Assembly (NCBI GenBank): GCA_025517465.1
Contig: JAOPKE010000010.1
Location: 62,001-126,000, forward strand
Source of the DNA: Halobacteria archaeon HArc-gm2
GTDB taxonomy: Archaea; Halobacteriota; Halobacteria; Halobacteriales; Haloarculaceae
Direction of reading: 5' to 3'
Length of the DNA stretch: 64,000 bases
Shown piece after piece: positions 23,368 to 32,003 of the stretch. The position numbers and the translations under genes are program-made. The number at the start of each line of letters is the position of its first letter. Position 1 is the first letter of the stretch. The notes beneath the pieces were generated by a model. It saw nothing but the letters and a program-made list of their open reading frames with translations, was not told the origin of the DNA and did no database searches.

Positions 23368-24798
23368 TTATTCCTGGCCGTTCGAACGGCCGCACTCGAA
23401 CGGTTCGATCGAGATTGTCGCGGATTCGGGCTGATTGGCGACGTCGCTACCCGTTTCGGCCGCGGGACCGAGGTGAACGGTGAAGGTGAGACAGCCATTC
23501 TCGTCGGCCCGAACCATCCTCGGTCGCACAGTCGCAGCGCCGCCGTCTTGATCGACCCGATACTTCTGGCCGGACTCGTAGTCGCCGGGCGTCGTGACGA
23601 CCGTCTTCCCGCAGCCAGTAATCGTCAGCCCGTCCGACGTCACGTCTTCGAGTGTGAGGAATTCCGCGGTTTGCCGGTTTGTGTCCGCCCGGTCGATCTG
23701 CCAGTCCCAGATGTCGAAGTTCCGCAGTATCGTCTCGTGGGTGAAACCGCTGGGATCGACTGGCCCGCTGGCGAAGACGTCCATCATATCCGGCAGGACC
23801 CCCTTCAGGTACGTTTGCCAGTAGGGCCAGTCGTGGACGCCCTCGGGGAAGACGTCGAACGTGTAGTCGATCCCGGTCTCGTCCAGATTCTCCACGAACG
23901 TCAGGAAGTTCTCGTACGCTATCGCTTCGATTTCGGCAGCGGGCCCACTTGCGCCCTCGGCCTTGCCGACTGCCATGTAGAGCCGGATATTTCGATAGTT
24001 CTCGGTCAGCTCGTTCGGATTGAGGCCGCGGACCCTGGTCTCCTGTTCGGACGGGTCGCCATAGGCGTCGACGAACGGTGCGCCAGACGGGAACTGGTCT
24101 ATCGGGAACGGTCCACCGGAAAACGCGTACACGCCGGCGAACGTGTCGGGATACCGGGCGGCGTACTGCAACGCCCCGGCGCTCCCCATCGAGAGGCCAG
24201 CGACGACGCGGCCGCCTCGCTCCGACCGGAGTCGGAATCGGTCCTCCGCCCACGGGATGAGCTGGTGGACGTGGAACGTCTCCCACATCGGCGCGCCAAA
24301 GTCACCATCGTTGTACCAGTCAGTGTACCAGCCGTTTTCACCCCCGTCGGGCATGACGACGACGACGTCCTCGTCGACGTAGTTCTGCACCGGGCCGGGA
24401 CCTATCTCGCCGGGGCTAAGGTCCGGGTCCGACCAGGACGCGGCCGAGTTCCCACCACCGTGGAGCAAGTAAATCGTCGGATACGTCTCGTCTGTCTCGT
24501 CGTACCCCTCCGGGAGTAACACCCGGACGTTCGCAGTTTCGAGCGGCGGGTCCACGAGTGGGTTCTCGAAGGAAAACTCCAGGAGCCGGTCACTCAACTC
24601 GCTCACCCGCTCGACGTTCGTCGGCTCGAGCGACGGGATGTCCGTATCGCCTTGTGGTGGAGTAGCCGATTGCGGGTTGCCTGTCGCCGAAGCCGTCGTC
24701 TGGGCCAAACCGAACACCCCTGCAGCACTGAGTGCTCCGAGGAACGTTCGCCGAGTAGAAGCCCTGTTCGCTTCGCTTTCGTCACCATTCCCTTGCAT
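23368..24798 (-). CDS. Secreted alpha/beta-hydrolase esterase (Tat signal)
   Basis: 476 residues. N-terminal Tat signal STRRTFLGALSAAGVFGLA (about 14-35). The catalytic domain (90-340) has the esterase-D/antigen-85-like pattern: YLLHGGGNSAASW oxyanion region, VVMPDG, and the nucleophile elbow GLSMGSAG near 202; the His is probably in GVHDWPYW near 325. A C-terminal Ig-like region (370-476) may bind substrate or surface. Probably releases acyl groups from an extracellular substrate. Monocistronic with an AT-rich promoter at 24810-24840. Confidence 0.85.
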   Translation of the reverse strand: MQGNGDESEANRASTRRTFLGALSAAGVFGLAQTTASATGNPQSATPPQGDTDIPSLEPTNVERVSELSDRLLEFSFENPLVDPPLETANVRVLLPEGYDETDETYPTIYLLHGGGNSAASWSDPDLSPGEIGPGPVQNYVDEDVVVVMPDGGENGWYTDWYNDGDFGAPMWETFHVHQLIPWAEDRFRLRSERGGRVVAGLSMGSAGALQYAARYPDTFAGVYAFSGGPFPIDQFPSGAPFVDAYGDPSEQETRVRGLNPNELTENYRNIRLYMAVGKAEGASGPAAEIEAIAYENFLTFVENLDETGIDYTFDVFPEGVHDWPYWQTYLKGVLPDMMDVFASGPVDPSGFTHETILRNFDIWDWQIDRADTNRQTAEFLTLEDVTSDGLTITGCGKTVVTTPGDYESGQKYRVDQDGGAATVRPRMVRADENGCLTFTVHLGPAAETGSDVANQPESATISIEPFECGRSNGQE

Positions 24799-24995
24799 TC
24801 CAGTTGTATTTTACAGTCAAATTGCATTAAAGATTGTCTTGTTTGGAGACTAACTCGTCAAGTTTGACGTGGTTCGAACGATAGATGGATCAAGACTTTG
24901 GGGATGCGAATCTTACCATCTCAGTAACCAGTATACGGACTCACCTGGTGTGTCCCACTGAACGCCGATCGCCAACTCGCCTAGCTTTAACACCA

Positions 24996-25319
24996 ATGAA
25001 CGACTCAAGAACAGCAGAGATGCCAGAATACGTCGACGCGGCTGTCAAATCCCTTCGTGAGAGTAGCAGTGACGGCGAAGTTACGCTTCTCCTCGGCGTT
25101 TCTGGCGACCGTGACGAATTTGCTGCCCGAGTCGAACAGCACGATGCAACAGTAAATACGACACTTGGCCGGGCAACGCTACGGGTGACTGCCCCGGAGT
25201 CCGCGATCGATGCGCTCTGTGAACTCGAGGGGCTGAAATCGATCGAGGTCGAACGTGAAGACGTCCGGACGCTCGACGAGGGAAACGAGCGCTCCCACCG
25301 TCGTGTGACTCGATCCTAG
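24996..25319 (+). CDS. Inhibitor I9-like propeptide, separate from its protease frame
   Basis: 107 residues from ATG 24996. The pattern VTLLLGVSG...FAARVEQHDATVNTTLGRATLRVTAP...LCELEGLKSIEVE resembles the peptidase-inhibitor I9 fold that chaperones subtilases. The catalytic domain follows in the +2 frame without a clear start, so the two look like one gene split by a frameshift, or a propeptide made separately. Confidence 0.6.
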   Translation: MNDSRTAEMPEYVDAAVKSLRESSSDGEVTLLLGVSGDRDEFAARVEQHDATVNTTLGRATLRVTAPESAIDALCELEGLKSIEVEREDVRTLDEGNERSHRRVTRS

Positions 25320-25321
25320 AT

Positions 25322-26299
25322 CTCCGACGATTCGTTTTCGATTCGTACTGCGAAACGCTCGGCCTCCGGGCTTCGAAGAGCGAGGGCCAGAACGTTAGGA
25401 TTGGCGTCGTCGATTCGTTGCTCCGACCGAGCAAAGATTTGGCCGAGACACTTGCCATCGAGGACGAGACGAATTACGTCGCAGAGGACGCACCGGACAC
25501 CACCGGCCACGGCGAAGACGTCCTCGAATTGCTTGGGTATTTTGCACCTGACGCGATGTTCGACCTGTTTCGGGTCGTGGCAGGAAACGGCAAGGCCAAG
25601 CGAGGGAATTTCGTCCAGGCGATAACGGATGCAAGTCGCCGAGGCGTCGACATCCTGAACCTCTCTATCGGAGTCCACCATCACGAAGAGCCAGGTGGTG
25701 ATTGTGGTGGTCACTGCCGTGTTGCCGACGAAGCCCGTCTCGCCATCGAGAGCGGCACGGCGGTTGTCGCAGCAGCAGGAAACAGAACGAAGGAGGACTC
25801 ACTCGCGGTTCACTGTCCAGCAGTCCTCGACGACGCTATCACGGTTGGCGGATTCGTTTCTCACTGCCGAAACGACCTTATCGAATCGAAAGATGCGGGC
25901 CAGTACTGGGTACGAAACGACGAGACGCTGGTCGGTCCGTACTGTGGGCAGCGTGGCTGTGGCCCGGCCGACGAGTGTGATGCGTATCGCTACGAGAAGC
26001 CGTGGCAAGGAAATGTCTCGTTTCACAATGCAGTTCCTGACGTACTGGCCCCAGTCCACCACCCTGTCGGAACAGAAGCCAATCCAACGCTTCAGTCGGG
26101 AACGAGTTTCGGGACACCAGTCGTATCCGGGTCTCTCGCGGCTATCGTCAGCGATCTGACTGTGAGAGGTGTCGTTCCCTCACCTGTGGAGTTGCGGCGG
26201 GCCGTGTCTCTAGGCGCCTCTCATATCGATGAAGGCCCGCTGCAGAAATTCGATGCTAGTGATACCTGGGAAACCTTGGCATCGAACGATTTCAGGTGA
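25322..26299 (+). pseudogene. Subtilisin-like (S8) protease catalytic domain, frameshifted from its propeptide
   Basis: The open frame carries all S8 landmarks: Asp in RIGVVDSLL near 25391, His in DTTGHGED near 25500, oxyanion Asn in AAAGNRT near 25780, and nucleophile Ser in SGTSFGTPVVSG near 26100. A Cys-rich insert (PYCGQRGCGPADEC) precedes the Ser motif. There is no ATG or GTG at the 5' end of the frame; only TTG at 25418, which would drop the Asp. Either programmed frameshifting links it to the propeptide frame or it is a recent pseudogene with an intact triad. Confidence 0.65.
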
Positions 26300-26403
26300 C
26301 TCACTGGGCCTATCGCTCGACCTCCACCAGAAGCCAGAGGTATGCGCTCGTATCTCTATCATCTCTCTACTCTCGTTCAGAGTTCGTCCCAACCCGAATG
26401 TTC

Positions 26404-26742
26404 TCACCCGATAGATTGCCAGATGTCTGTGAGTATGAAAGCAGAGAAGAAAGCGCACCCACCGAGGAAGAAAAGAATGCTGGGAGGTACCGCGAGCACG
26501 ATGCTCTCACTGCCGCTCATGGTAATGGTACCAAACGAGAATTCGTGGTCGAGATAGAGTGTACCACGTCGAGTTGCCCATTCTATACCGAGACTCACCA
26601 GTACCAACAGGAGGATACCACCCACAGATGGACGGGACGAAATGAAGGGCATGCAGGTATCTTTCAGTGATGAAAGTGTAAGCTTTTCTCGGTCTCGGAA
26701 GGATACTGGTACCGACGTCATCCACGTTCGAATCGGCAGCAT
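26404..26742 (-). CDS. Small two-span membrane protein
   Basis: 112 residues with two hydrophobic spans (about 41-55 and 80-104) separated by a polar loop. Start ATG 26742. No family recognised. Confidence 0.5.
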   Translation of the reverse strand: MLPIRTWMTSVPVSFRDREKLTLSSLKDTCMPFISSRPSVGGILLLVLVSLGIEWATRRGTLYLDHEFSFGTITMSGSESIVLAVPPSILFFLGGCAFFSAFILTDIWQSIG

Positions 26743-26822
26743 CGGTTGGACTGCAAAGTAGCGGCGGGACTCTAGTTTTTAGTTTGAGGAGGATCAATTG
26801 CTGAATAATACGGGAAGTCGAG

Positions 26823-26978
26823 ATGACTCAAGATATCGAAGATGACACTAGCCCGCTCGAAGCGTTCCTGAGTGGTCCAGCTCTCGATTACGAATCACTG
26901 GAAGATCCGCCACTACGCGATGGCGATGATCCGTTGCTAACACGCGATCGTGTCGATCTCGAATCGCCCGGGGAGTAA
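26823..26978 (+). CDS. Small acidic protein
   Basis: 51 residues, MTQDIEDDTSPLEAFLSGP..., ending in SPGE. Composition is typical of haloarchaeal coding DNA. No ribosome site is evident and no family is recognised. It may be an antitoxin-like fragment. Confidence 0.45.
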   Translation: MTQDIEDDTSPLEAFLSGPALDYESLEDPPLRDGDDPLLTRDRVDLESPGE

Positions 26979-27093
26979 TCGTGGCTGGAGCAGGCAGTGT
27001 CCCACCTGTCGAGGATAGTCTCCTCGAACTAGCCAACGTGGCTGAAACCACGTGACGAGAAGAAACTACAGCAGAACGAGACCAGAGGTTTAC

Positions 27094-27453
27094 ATGCCAA
27101 TCGATATCGAGACGTTCGAATCCACCTCGGAGGAACGACTCCGCGAGAACGACGCCAGGAACACAGAGCGTGTCATGCGTTTCCTGGCGTCGCATTCGGA
27201 CCAGGCCTTCACGAAGAATGAGATATGTAAGGGGCTGGGTGTCGAGGAGGATCGACTCAGCACCGTCCTCTCACGTCTCGAGGATAGCGCCCTCGTTCGA
27301 CACAAGGGGGATTACTGGACGCTCGGCGATGGCGAGGCGGTTGCAGCGTACTCCGGACTCGTCGAGAGTAGCCGGGCTGCGAACGACCGATTTGGAGAAG
27401 AAGACATGGATGAGTGGCTAAAACACGCCGCCGGTAAGGACAACGGCGGATGA
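27094..27453 (+). CDS. Winged-helix regulator, antitoxin-like
   Basis: 119 residues from ATG 27094. Residues 28-85 form a winged helix (RVMRFLASHSDQAFTKNEI ... LSTVLSRLEDSALVRHKGDYW); the acidic tail ends EDMDEWLKHAAGK. It shares layout with the 20324 product. The short sequence after the stop contains no intact toxin. Confidence 0.75.
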   Translation: MPIDIETFESTSEERLRENDARNTERVMRFLASHSDQAFTKNEICKGLGVEEDRLSTVLSRLEDSALVRHKGDYWTLGDGEAVAAYSGLVESSRAANDRFGEEDMDEWLKHAAGKDNGG

Positions 27454-27591
27454 ACTGCTGACGTACCTCGAACGCCTGGACCAGCTCTGACCGGCGCTAC
27501 GCTTCTCTATCAACAGAATGTGGCTCGTTATTTTGTTGGCGCCTGCGATGGGCGCAGGCGCTAGTTGCCTTTCGGCGCCTGCGAGGCATTC

Positions 27592-27822
27592 ATGTCAATC
27601 ACTGACCTCGACGACGAGCGGTTCGAACAGGTTGCACAGTCACTCGAACGCTGGCTCGCCTCCCAGGCAGCAGACGACGTTCCGGAACTCGTTCTCGTGG
27701 GTTTGCTTCGCGGCTACTCCGACGCGATCGAAGAACACGGCTACGTCCCTCGGTCGTGGGGACCACCTGAATCCTTTCGAGCCCGGAAAGGGTGCAATTC
27801 CGTCTCTGGAGGTCGACAGTAG
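27592..27822 (+). CDS. Small hypothetical protein
   Basis: 76 residues from ATG 27592: MSITDLDDERFEQVAQSLER then an amphipathic helix with ELVLVGLLRGYSDA. It is preceded by a hairpin region (27537-27585) with GGCGCCTGCG repeats, similar in position to the leader elements elsewhere. Unknown function. Confidence 0.5.
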   Translation: MSITDLDDERFEQVAQSLERWLASQAADDVPELVLVGLLRGYSDAIEEHGYVPRSWGPPESFRARKGCNSVSGGRQ

Positions 27823-27876
27823 CGCCGCAACAGGAAATTAGGACGACGCAGTCGATGGCAGACGACTGGAGATGGA

Positions 27877-29160
27877 ATGTCGGTATGGACATGCTCAAGG
27901 GACTCAGGAACGCTACTCTCGAACGTGAACACGCAGCTCCCGGGGGCAGAAGACGGGGGCCGACTCGTCCTCGGAGCGGTCATCGTCAGCACGTTCTTCA
28001 TCGGCTTCGGTGGCGGCGTGATCTTCCCGATATTGCCGAACCTCGGTGCCGTACTCGGCATCTCCCCCTTTCTCGTCGGTCTCATCTTGAGTGCGAACCG
28101 GTTTTCGCGGCTCTTCGCGAACGCACCGGCCGGGAGCCTCGTGGACAGGTTCGGGACGCGAACACCGTTCGTCGTCGGGATGTTCATCCAGGGGATCGCC
28201 ACGTCGGGTTACGTCGTCGCGATGGTCGCGCCGCTCCCCGAAGCGTGGTTCATGGCGGCCCGGCTTCTCTGGGGCGTCGGGAGCGCACTCGTCTTCGCGA
28301 CGGCGTACACCATCGCCGACGACATCAGCGACGGGGGCTCGCGAGGGTCGAACATGGGGCTCATCAGGGGCGGCGTCCTCTTCGGGTTCCCGGCGGGCGT
28401 CGTCCTCGGTGGGCTCGTCAGCGAACTCTCCGGGAACGTCGTCGCGTTCGTCGTCGCGACCGGATTCGCGTTCTTCGCCAGCGTGGTCGCGTACGCGACC
28501 GTGCCCGAGACACACGTCGAAGGCGAGACGAACCAGTCGGTCAGACCGTGGGACGTCAACACGAGTCTCCCCGCGATCACGGTCGGGATGGTGAACTTCG
28601 CCGTCCTGTTCGTCTATATCGGCGCGCTGTTCGCGACACTCGTCCTCTTCATCGACCAGAACCAGCTCGGCGTCTTCGGCTTCGATTCCCAGGGCTCCTC
28701 GGGCCTGTTCATGGGCATCACGGTCGTCACGGCGGGGCTGTCGATGTACGTCGGTGGCTCCGTCAGCGACCGGAACCAGTCCCGGGTCCCGGTCTTGCTC
28801 CTGTTTCTGGCCGTCACGTCGGTCGGGTTCGTCCTGCTCGCCCTCGCGGACTCGGTCGCGACGCTGGCCCTCGCCTGCTTCTGCGTCGGCCTCGGTCAGG
28901 GCGGCACCAGTGGCCCACTGATGGCGCTGTTGGGTGACCTCGTCGCCGACGGCGAGATGGGCCGTGCCGTGGGGACGAACAACGTCTTCGGCGACATCGG
29001 CGGCGGATTCGGGCCTATCGTCACACTCCCGGTCGTCGACGTCGTCGGCTTCTGGCCGGTGTATCTCTGCTGTGCGGCCATGCCACTGGTCGCGGCCGCG
29101 ATTCTCCTGGGCGGTGTGAGGCGAGAGACCGGTCACTTTCTCCCGCGTGTCGGGTCCTGA
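27877..29160 (+). CDS. Major facilitator superfamily transporter
   Basis: 427 residues with 12 predicted spans. The GSLVDRFGTRTPFV segment near 90 is the MFS loop 2-3 motif; NRFSRLFANAPAGSL precedes it. The gene starts at or after 27877; an internal start near ATG-free GTG codons cannot be excluded. Substrate cannot be told from sequence; drug or metabolite efflux is typical of this branch. Not in an operon. Confidence 0.85.
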   Translation: MSVWTCSRDSGTLLSNVNTQLPGAEDGGRLVLGAVIVSTFFIGFGGGVIFPILPNLGAVLGISPFLVGLILSANRFSRLFANAPAGSLVDRFGTRTPFVVGMFIQGIATSGYVVAMVAPLPEAWFMAARLLWGVGSALVFATAYTIADDISDGGSRGSNMGLIRGGVLFGFPAGVVLGGLVSELSGNVVAFVVATGFAFFASVVAYATVPETHVEGETNQSVRPWDVNTSLPAITVGMVNFAVLFVYIGALFATLVLFIDQNQLGVFGFDSQGSSGLFMGITVVTAGLSMYVGGSVSDRNQSRVPVLLLFLAVTSVGFVLLALADSVATLALACFCVGLGQGGTSGPLMALLGDLVADGEMGRAVGTNNVFGDIGGGFGPIVTLPVVDVVGFWPVYLCCAAMPLVAAAILLGGVRRETGHFLPRVGS

Positions 29161-29279
29161 CGCGGGATTCGCTGTTGAGCCCCAGCGGCTTCTCGGGATG
29201 GGCGTCCCGGGTACACTACTTCCTCGAGGTTCCGTTCGCGAAGCAACAGCACTGCTTCCCCGCTCGCACGTCGCCGGCG

Positions 29280-29308
29280 TTTTTCTGGCCCCTGACGGGT
29301 GCGGGGCC
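29280..29308 (+). promoter_or_regulatory. Leader element, copy 4
   Basis: TTTTTCTGGCCCCTGACGGG followed by TGCGGGGCC: a T-tract and a hairpin GGCCCC/GGGGCC. It ends 28 bases before the SWIM gene ATG. The copy at 31008 differs by one base in 29. Confidence 0.6.
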
Positions 29309-29336
29309 ACACGATTCGGGCCTCGCGGATTATCGT

Positions 29337-29762
29337 ATGACTCCACACCCACTCGACGAACTGTCGGTATCGAATAGAGTTCTCAAACGTGCCCAGTACG
29401 AGGCCTTCGAGTTCGAACTGCTGGACGCAGACGTCCGGATTCGCAACACCAGTCACGCCGTCCCAGCGGACCACGAGTACCTCGTCACTATCGAGGACGG
29501 CCTTCCAGTGGACTGTACCTGTCCTGCCGATGCGAACTACGAGTACGCGTGCAAACACCGGGTTGCGGTTGCGATACGGCGCCCAATCATCGATTTCGCC
29601 AACGACGTGCAGTTACTCGCGGATGGCGGGACGCGCCCGCAACTCGACGAGTCGTCTTCGGACTACACTCAGCGTGTCGACTCAGAAGAACCGGACTGCG
29701 AGTGTGACCAGCTCCCCAACGACTTTCCATGCTGGGAGTGCGTTCGGGCTGGACGACGATGA
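29337..29762 (+). CDS. SWIM zinc-finger protein
   Basis: 141 residues from ATG 29337. Residues 60-75 (CTCPADANYEYACKH) match the SWIM motif CxC-xn-CxH, a nucleic-acid or protein-binding zinc finger. The C terminus has a second cluster of Cys (CECDQLPNDFPCWEC). SWIM proteins in archaea are poorly characterised. A nearly identical GC-rich leader precedes this gene and a TFB fragment. Confidence 0.85.
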   Translation: MTPHPLDELSVSNRVLKRAQYEAFEFELLDADVRIRNTSHAVPADHEYLVTIEDGLPVDCTCPADANYEYACKHRVAVAIRRPIIDFANDVQLLADGGTRPQLDESSSDYTQRVDSEEPDCECDQLPNDFPCWECVRAGRR

Positions 29763-29879
29763 CGACCCGGTGGCTCTGTTGAAACTCCCCTCTCCAGCGA
29801 CGACCGGGGTGAAATACCCGCTTAGCAGGTATCCGAAGTGATCACGGACGTGAGCCGAAAGAATAAATGAATAGATGAA

Positions 29880-30353
29880 ATGGACAGCACAAGGATGTGG
29901 CCCGACCAATACGACCGCTGGCAGAGCCACTACACTCTGGCGCTTGTGACGGGTCTCATACATCTCGTATTGGGGCTCGCTCTTCAGTTGTATGGTCGAC
30001 AGGCGCTTCCTGGCTTTTTTCTAATCATAGCAGCGTACGCTGTCTCCGCTCTCGGACTCGTTGTAACCGGAGCACTTCCAGTATACCTGTGGAAACGATA
30101 CCGACTGGTGGTGCCTGGGATGGCAACTGCCGGATGGTTCCTGTGGGGACTCTTCGGGACATGGAAAATTCGCCATTCACTCCCCCGAGGTGCTTCCTCT
30201 GGAATCAATTGGAATAGCCTCCCCCCGTATCCCGACTATATGCTGCTGTGGAACCTACTACTGGTTACAGTCGTGGTTCTAGCAATTCTGGAACTTGGTA
30301 TCAGAAGAGTGTACCGGGCTATCCGTGAGAGTCAGAACGCGTCTACTGGTTGA
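29880..30353 (+). CDS. Four-span membrane protein
   Basis: 157 residues with spans near 20-38, 43-66, 72-93 and 122-142. An AT-rich promoter stretch (gaaagaataaatgaatag) lies immediately upstream. Family unknown. Confidence 0.65.
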   Translation: MDSTRMWPDQYDRWQSHYTLALVTGLIHLVLGLALQLYGRQALPGFFLIIAAYAVSALGLVVTGALPVYLWKRYRLVVPGMATAGWFLWGLFGTWKIRHSLPRGASSGINWNSLPPYPDYMLLWNLLLVTVVVLAILELGIRRVYRAIRESQNASTG

Positions 30354-30579
30354 TTCCCCTGTTCCTCATCTCGTAATATCGTTCACTACCTTCCCTGTAA
30401 TGGCCGACGAGAGGATTCAATATATTGCTTCCAAGGGTTCAATAACATCAATCGGGCCGGCGTCTATTTTTCCTTTGACGGTCAGTGTTCTCCGAAGGAT
30501 CCCGAGACTGCGATCAGTTTCACTTCCACTGTGGACTAGGCTGGCCACTTTTTGGTCCCCCTTCGATGCTCCGAGTGGT

Positions 30580-30783
30580 ATGCCCGAACAACGATCCACT
30601 GCGGTCTCGGCATCGTCCGGACAGTCACGCCGCCATCTCACGACGGTCATCCTGGAGGAACTCGGTGGCGGTCGCTGGCGAGCCACCCAGACAGGTGTCG
30701 ACGTCGAAGGCGTCGGCGACTCCGCGGCCGAAGCGGCGACCGAGTACTGTGCCAAAATTGCTGCCAGCAACGATGGCGAGTAG
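30580..30783 (+). CDS. HicB-like protein overlapping a zinc-ribbon gene
   Basis: 67 residues from ATG 30580. WRATQTGVDVEGVGDSAAEAATEYCAKI matches the strand-turn-helix of HicB-like and related haloarchaeal proteins. Its 3' end overlaps the next ATG by 11 bases, indicating translational coupling. Confidence 0.6.
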   Translation: MPEQRSTAVSASSGQSRRHLTTVILEELGGGRWRATQTGVDVEGVGDSAAEAATEYCAKIAASNDGE

Positions 30784-30916
30784 ACGCAGTCCCGCCTTCG
30801 AGTTCCGGTGTTGCTGCTGCCAGCACACCTTCGTGACCAGCGAACCCGGTGCGGCGCCGTGTCCTCGCTGCCAGGCGGTCGGCGGCCACGACCAGTGCGG
30901 GCCTCGATCGCGGTGA
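30773..30916 (+). CDS. Small zinc-ribbon protein
   Basis: 47 residues with CCCCQHTF...CPRC...C spacing, a likely zinc ribbon. Coupled by overlap with the HicB-like gene. Such short Cys-rich haloarchaeal proteins are often regulators. Not otherwise assignable. Confidence 0.6.
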   Translation: MASRRSPAFEFRCCCCQHTFVTSEPGAAPCPRCQAVGGHDQCGPRSR

Positions 30917-31007
30917 CCTGCGGGCGTACCACCAGCTGCCATCCACCCTTTCTGGTGTCGTCTCCTGAACTAGCAGCCACAGCGAGACCGCGACAGCGCC
31001 GCGTGTG

Positions 31008-31036
31008 TTTTTCTGGTCCCTGACGGGTGCGGGGCC
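31008..31036 (+). promoter_or_regulatory. Leader element, copy 5
   Basis: TTTTTCTGGTCCCTGACGGG then TGCGGGGCC, one base different from copy 4. It is followed 26 bases later by the ATG of a truncated TFB gene. Confidence 0.6.
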
Positions 31037-31061
31037 TGCAGACGGGCGCCCGCGATAACGA

Positions 31062-31196
31062 ATGAGTTCGAGAGACATCTACGAACGTGGCTTCGACGAA
31101 TCGACCGGGAAGACGACAAACATTGAATCCTCGCGCTCTAGTGCGGGGAGGATGTCAAGCGCTATCTCCGAAGAGAGGGCCGACGGGATTGTCTAA
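31062..31196 (+). pseudogene. N-terminal fragment of a transcription factor B (TFB) gene
   Basis: 44 codons starting MSSRDIYERGFDES, which matches the conserved N terminus of haloarchaeal TFB proteins just before their zinc ribbon. The zinc ribbon and cyclin folds are missing; the frame runs into the convergent CARF gene and stops. So a TFB gene was truncated by recombination at about 31105. Confidence 0.6.
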
Positions 31197-32003
31197 CTCG
31201 AACTCGACGAGCGAGTCACCATCACTCGCGACGTGGCGTTCCTCGAGGTCCTGAATGACGTCCTCTGCCCGGTGGCGGAACGCGCGGAGTGTCTGGCGGC
31301 CGGCGTCGGTGAGTGTGAGGTAGTGTCGCGTGCCCCGTTCTTCGATCTGGATGTACGATCGATCGCGTAGCGGTTCGGTGATCCGTGCTTTGAGGACGTT
31401 GTAATCGCCTTTCGACGGACTCCCTGTCCCATCGAGGAATTTGAATCCGTAGCGCATCCCCTCCTCCAGGAGGGTGCGTTTCTTCGCGGACTTGGCGTCG
31501 GTCTCGTGGGCTTCGATGATGGCCAGCGAGGCGACCTGGTCCGGTGTCGGGGAATCGATCTGGTAGGTCGTGAGTCGTGCTGCCCCGTCGTAGCCGGCTG
31601 TGAGCGGCTGTTCGGTCCCTGCCGGTCGCTCCTCGGGGTCGACGATGTAGGACGTGGCGTCCGTCCCCTCGTCCATGCAGGCCATCGTCGCGCCGACGGC
31701 CGATCGTTTCGTGCCGCTGGTGACGTTCACCCGGACCTCGTCGTGGGCGTGTCTGTCGGCGATAGTCGTGACGGCACCCATCACGTCGTACATGTCGAAC
31801 AGATCGACTGGACACGTTCGAAGCGTGGGGACCGTCGTATCCAGTGTTTCGCGGACGTCAGCGTGATAGTCGGGGGGTGTGACGTCGTCGCTTTCGTGCT
31901 CCAGGAGGTAGACGACCTCCGGCGTGTACTCCGCCACCGGTTCGAGTATCCGGTCGACTTCGCGCCAGAGCATCGCGACGTGAACTTCCCGTATCTTCTC
32001 CAT
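31155..32003 (-). CDS. CARF-HTH transcriptional regulator (HFX_2341/DUF6293 family)
   Basis: 282 residues. Residues 1-140 form a Rossmann-like CARF-type ligand domain, with the signature VNVTSGTKRSAVGATMA near 95 typical of Csa3-like sensors of cyclic nucleotides. Residues 185-275 form a winged helix (GDYNVLKARITEPLRDRSYIQ). These regulators accompany CRISPR systems or stand alone in haloarchaea. No CRISPR array or cas gene is in the window, so it is either solitary or a detached piece. Confidence 0.8.
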   Translation of the reverse strand: MEKIREVHVAMLWREVDRILEPVAEYTPEVVYLLEHESDDVTPPDYHADVRETLDTTVPTLRTCPVDLFDMYDVMGAVTTIADRHAHDEVRVNVTSGTKRSAVGATMACMDEGTDATSYIVDPEERPAGTEQPLTAGYDGAARLTTYQIDSPTPDQVASLAIIEAHETDAKSAKKRTLLEEGMRYGFKFLDGTGSPSKGDYNVLKARITEPLRDRSYIQIEERGTRHYLTLTDAGRQTLRAFRHRAEDVIQDLEERHVASDGDSLVEFELDNPVGPLFGDSA

